From Acanthosepion esculentum (taxonomy: Eukaryota > Mollusca > Cephalopoda > Sepiida > Sepiidae), in contig OZ038509.1 in assembly GCA_964036315.1 (NCBI GenBank), positions 28,722,968 through 28,786,967 of the forward strand: DNA of 64,000 bases, in the 5' to 3' direction. Below the pieces are notes generated by a model that ran no database searches, was not told where the DNA came from, and worked only from the letters and a program-made list of their open reading frames with translations. Below, in pieces: positions 61,669 to 64,000 of this stretch (within the stretch, counting starts at the first letter, position 1; every line of letters begins with the position of its first letter). A program made the translations under genes and the position numbers.

Positions 61669-64000
61669 GAAAGCATGTTCTTCATATTAATCACAGCAAT
61701 ATTAAGCATAGACATACAAGTTGAATAAATCTCAAGACAAAATTGAACAAAGAAACAACGGTAGTCATGAATTCAATTTAGAAAAAACACTGAACATTTA
61801 CAATTAATACAATTTGGAAAAGCTTGTGTTTTGGTTATAAGGATGTTTGACGAAATGTGAAATAAGTATCTCAATGAGTTATAGTTCAAAAATGTTCACA
61901 TGTAATATTAAGGAAACTTTATCGAGGGATAAATTTGAAAGTAATGCAATGCGAGATTTTTGTTGATTTTTGTTTGTTCTTGTTTTGACAGAGTTATTCA
62001 CCCTGGACTGTATTTTTTGTCTTAATGCTTGAATTACAGTTTCTGTTTAGTAGTGTAGATAACACTTTTTTTTAGAAATGTTTAATGAATTCAGAGAAAG
62101 ACAGAAAGAGGTTGAAAGTTGAGTCAAGTGTTGACGCGCGAAAAGTCCTTTTAGTAAAAATGTAGACACGCGTGGATCTGTGTGGAATCTCTCTAATGGC
62201 GAATCACTGACTAGTGAAATATCAGGTCCCCTAACTACGTCAAGCCCCATGCCAGTTTTGGGTGAAAGTCAATATCAGTTGTTCCGGAGTTCCAGACAAA
62301 AGGCGACCACTCTACCGAATCCCACGTGACTTGCTGCCAGAGAGAACCTCCGATTTAAGCCTTGTTCCAGACTTAGCCAAATTGAGCAAAGTGTCACGAT
62401 AGAATTCAAAGTGGGAAGGGTTAATATTTCTACACCAAGAACAAATATTACTATAAAAAGAACGATATGAAACCACACAGAAAATGACCTTCCCTGCACT
62501 GTACAGAAAAAATAATTTTAGACAATTTGAAATCTGTATTCCTGAATATTGAAATTGCACTAAGAGTGTGCATGCGAACAATGGTAACCTACTGTATAGG
62601 AGAACATTCTTTTTCAAGACTGAAACATATAATAAATCAACTTCGTAGCACAATGGGATAGCTTCATTGTGCATGGAAAATAACATCCTATTCCTAAAGA
62701 CCATTGATTTGAAGTCAATAATAAAGCAATTCTCTGAAAAGAAATGCTGCAAATGCTTGCTATAATAAGTTCGTAGTAATTCATACTGTGCCATTTAATC
62801 TGCGTGGTTTACTGAGTATTATTGCGTTTTTCAAGCCTTGCGTATTGTTTATAATGTTGGTTAATTGCTGCTGTACAGGAAGTTTTAATGTTTTATTAAC
62901 ACCAGTTTTGTTGAAGTGCCAATGTGGTGATAATAACAGAACTCTTTAATTTTTCCCTGACTTTCCAGGACTGATTGATTTCCCTTTGTTTTTGTCTTTC
63001 TCTCTCCACGAGGTAGTCGGCCATTTTCTTGTTACGGTTCGCTACCGGAGTAGATTTCTAGTGGAATAAAGCTTCACTCAAGCTATACGGACTCTGCCTT
63101 CTTTTACTTCCTCTCAAACCCCTTTTCATAACAGCCAATAAAATTAATCGACCATTTACTTTTTATTTATGTGAGTGGTTGTCGGAGGAGCCCCAGCACA
63201 TTGGTTTGCTCAGAAGCCTATAATGCTGCTAAGACGACCCTATCCCCAGTCACCTCTATCTATACTTCATCTATATTGAATATTTTATTTCTTATCAGGT
63301 TGAGGTCTGATAACAAATAAAACAATTGCCTTGAATCACGAAGAAATATCAATTTCATTTTTTTTGTCTGAGAAACCAACGTCATATATGCTTTTTGTAC
63401 GACATGCATTGTTTATATGAAAAATAAGACAAAAACTAGACCCGAAAACAATTAAGTATTTCACTCAAGTATAACGTAACCATTTTGGTATATCTTCACT
63501 TTTCCAAAAAGAGTAAATCAAATGCATTATTCCACGATAAAGAGAGAAGCTAAAATTACATAAAACAACAAGGGGGAGACAACCTCTGAACACGAGTTGC
63601 TTCCCATGTTCTTTTGCAACATCAAATTCAAAGGAAGATAATGAAGCGATTTTTGATAAATCTGAAAGAAGATATCCTCAGAGACAAAGCAGAAAAAACA
63701 CAAAATATTAAGGATTATTATGACCCCGACATAACCTTTCATTTTTTTGATTGGCACTCATTAGTCAGAATCGAAAAATATTGTTTTTTTTTTACCATTT
63801 TAAAAGATGGTTCTGTTCACAATATCGATATAGCGTAAAATAGATCCATGATTTTTTAGAATGTAAAGTTCGAAACTGATTACGTTATTGATATATATGC
63901 ACGAAACAGGTCGGACATGGAAGCAACAAATGGAGAGTTTTCCACATAAATTTTGCTAGTAAAGAAAGAAACTATTCATATAAAACATACGGTTACAGCA
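61669..64000. other. Non-satellite flanking DNA, no supported gene
   Basis: Mixed AT-rich sequence without the 51-bp or 215-bp repeats. Open frames are short, lack family features and overlap on both strands. Visible structures are an 8-bp hairpin at 62648-62672, a possible LTR-end-like stretch at about 63060-63131 and an AGGGGGAGACAACCTCTG word near 63570. The start of the second element's 5' LTR may reach into the left part of this stretch. Confidence 0.6.
62648..62672. repeat. Short perfect inverted repeat
   Basis: GCACAATG and CATTGTGC are separated by 9 bases. An isolated hairpin; no neighbouring gene makes it a terminator. Confidence 0.5.

Noticed and set aside
62312..62794. 160-codon minus-strand frame and overlapping frames at 62047-62250 and 62275-62499
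   Set aside because: Its apparent start lies outside any promoter-like context, its composition is that of AT-rich non-coding DNA, frames overlap on the same strand, and no domain is recognisable.
63614..63838. 74-codon plus-strand frame (ATG at 63641)
   Set aside because: No recognisable family, overlapped by an equally long minus-strand frame, and no supporting signals. A real exon cannot be excluded.

Overview
The window is eukaryotic, AT-rich, non-coding chromosomal DNA from a metazoan, most likely an invertebrate. The evidence is about 50 kb of one simple satellite, two different decayed Ty3/Gypsy LTR retroelements, no host gene I can support, and no prokaryotic gene organisation. A mollusc or other lophotrochozoan is possible from the style of the retroelements, but this is a weak inference.

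Layout. (1) 1-4043: the 3' part of a Gypsy-type LTR retroelement (end of gag-protease ORF, decayed spacer, env-like membrane-anchor remnant, 37-bp minisatellite, polypurine tract, one long LTR). It is cut by the window edge. (2) 4044-35415: a tandem array of a 51-bp satellite. The part to 17194 has higher-order repeats; the part from 17195 is more diverged and carries a characteristic variant monomer and one inverted monomer. (3) 35416-40587: a second, almost identical and here complete copy of the retroelement. It sits inside a satellite monomer between 4-bp GAAT target-site duplications. (4) 40588-59677: more of the same satellite. The part to 52208 is a near-identical duplicate of 4044-17194; beyond about 55.27 kb the monomers decay steadily, as expected at an array edge. 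(5) 59678-60519: four copies of a second, ~215-bp AT-rich repeat. (6) 60520-61668: a minus-strand remnant of a different Gypsy element (CsRn1-like), with gag, a dead protease and LTR ends. (7) 61669-64000: non-satellite DNA with no gene I can support.

The main structural result is a 36.5-kb duplication. Positions 1-17194 match 36544-52208 with very few substitutions, across both the retroelement and its satellite flank. Retroelement and satellite therefore appear to have been copied together as one composite unit, after a single insertion. The two copies differ mainly by whole numbers of satellite monomers (about 35, 2 and 3), as expected from unequal exchange. An assembly artefact is the main alternative.

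The retroelement is itself odd. It has a full 3' LTR, but at its 5' end only the terminal 8 bp of the LTR joined directly to mid-gag, and it lacks reverse transcriptase, RNase H and integrase. The remaining LTR promoter points outward into the satellite. The long open frames on the minus strand of the satellite follow from a 51-bp period (17 codons); I do not regard them as genes.
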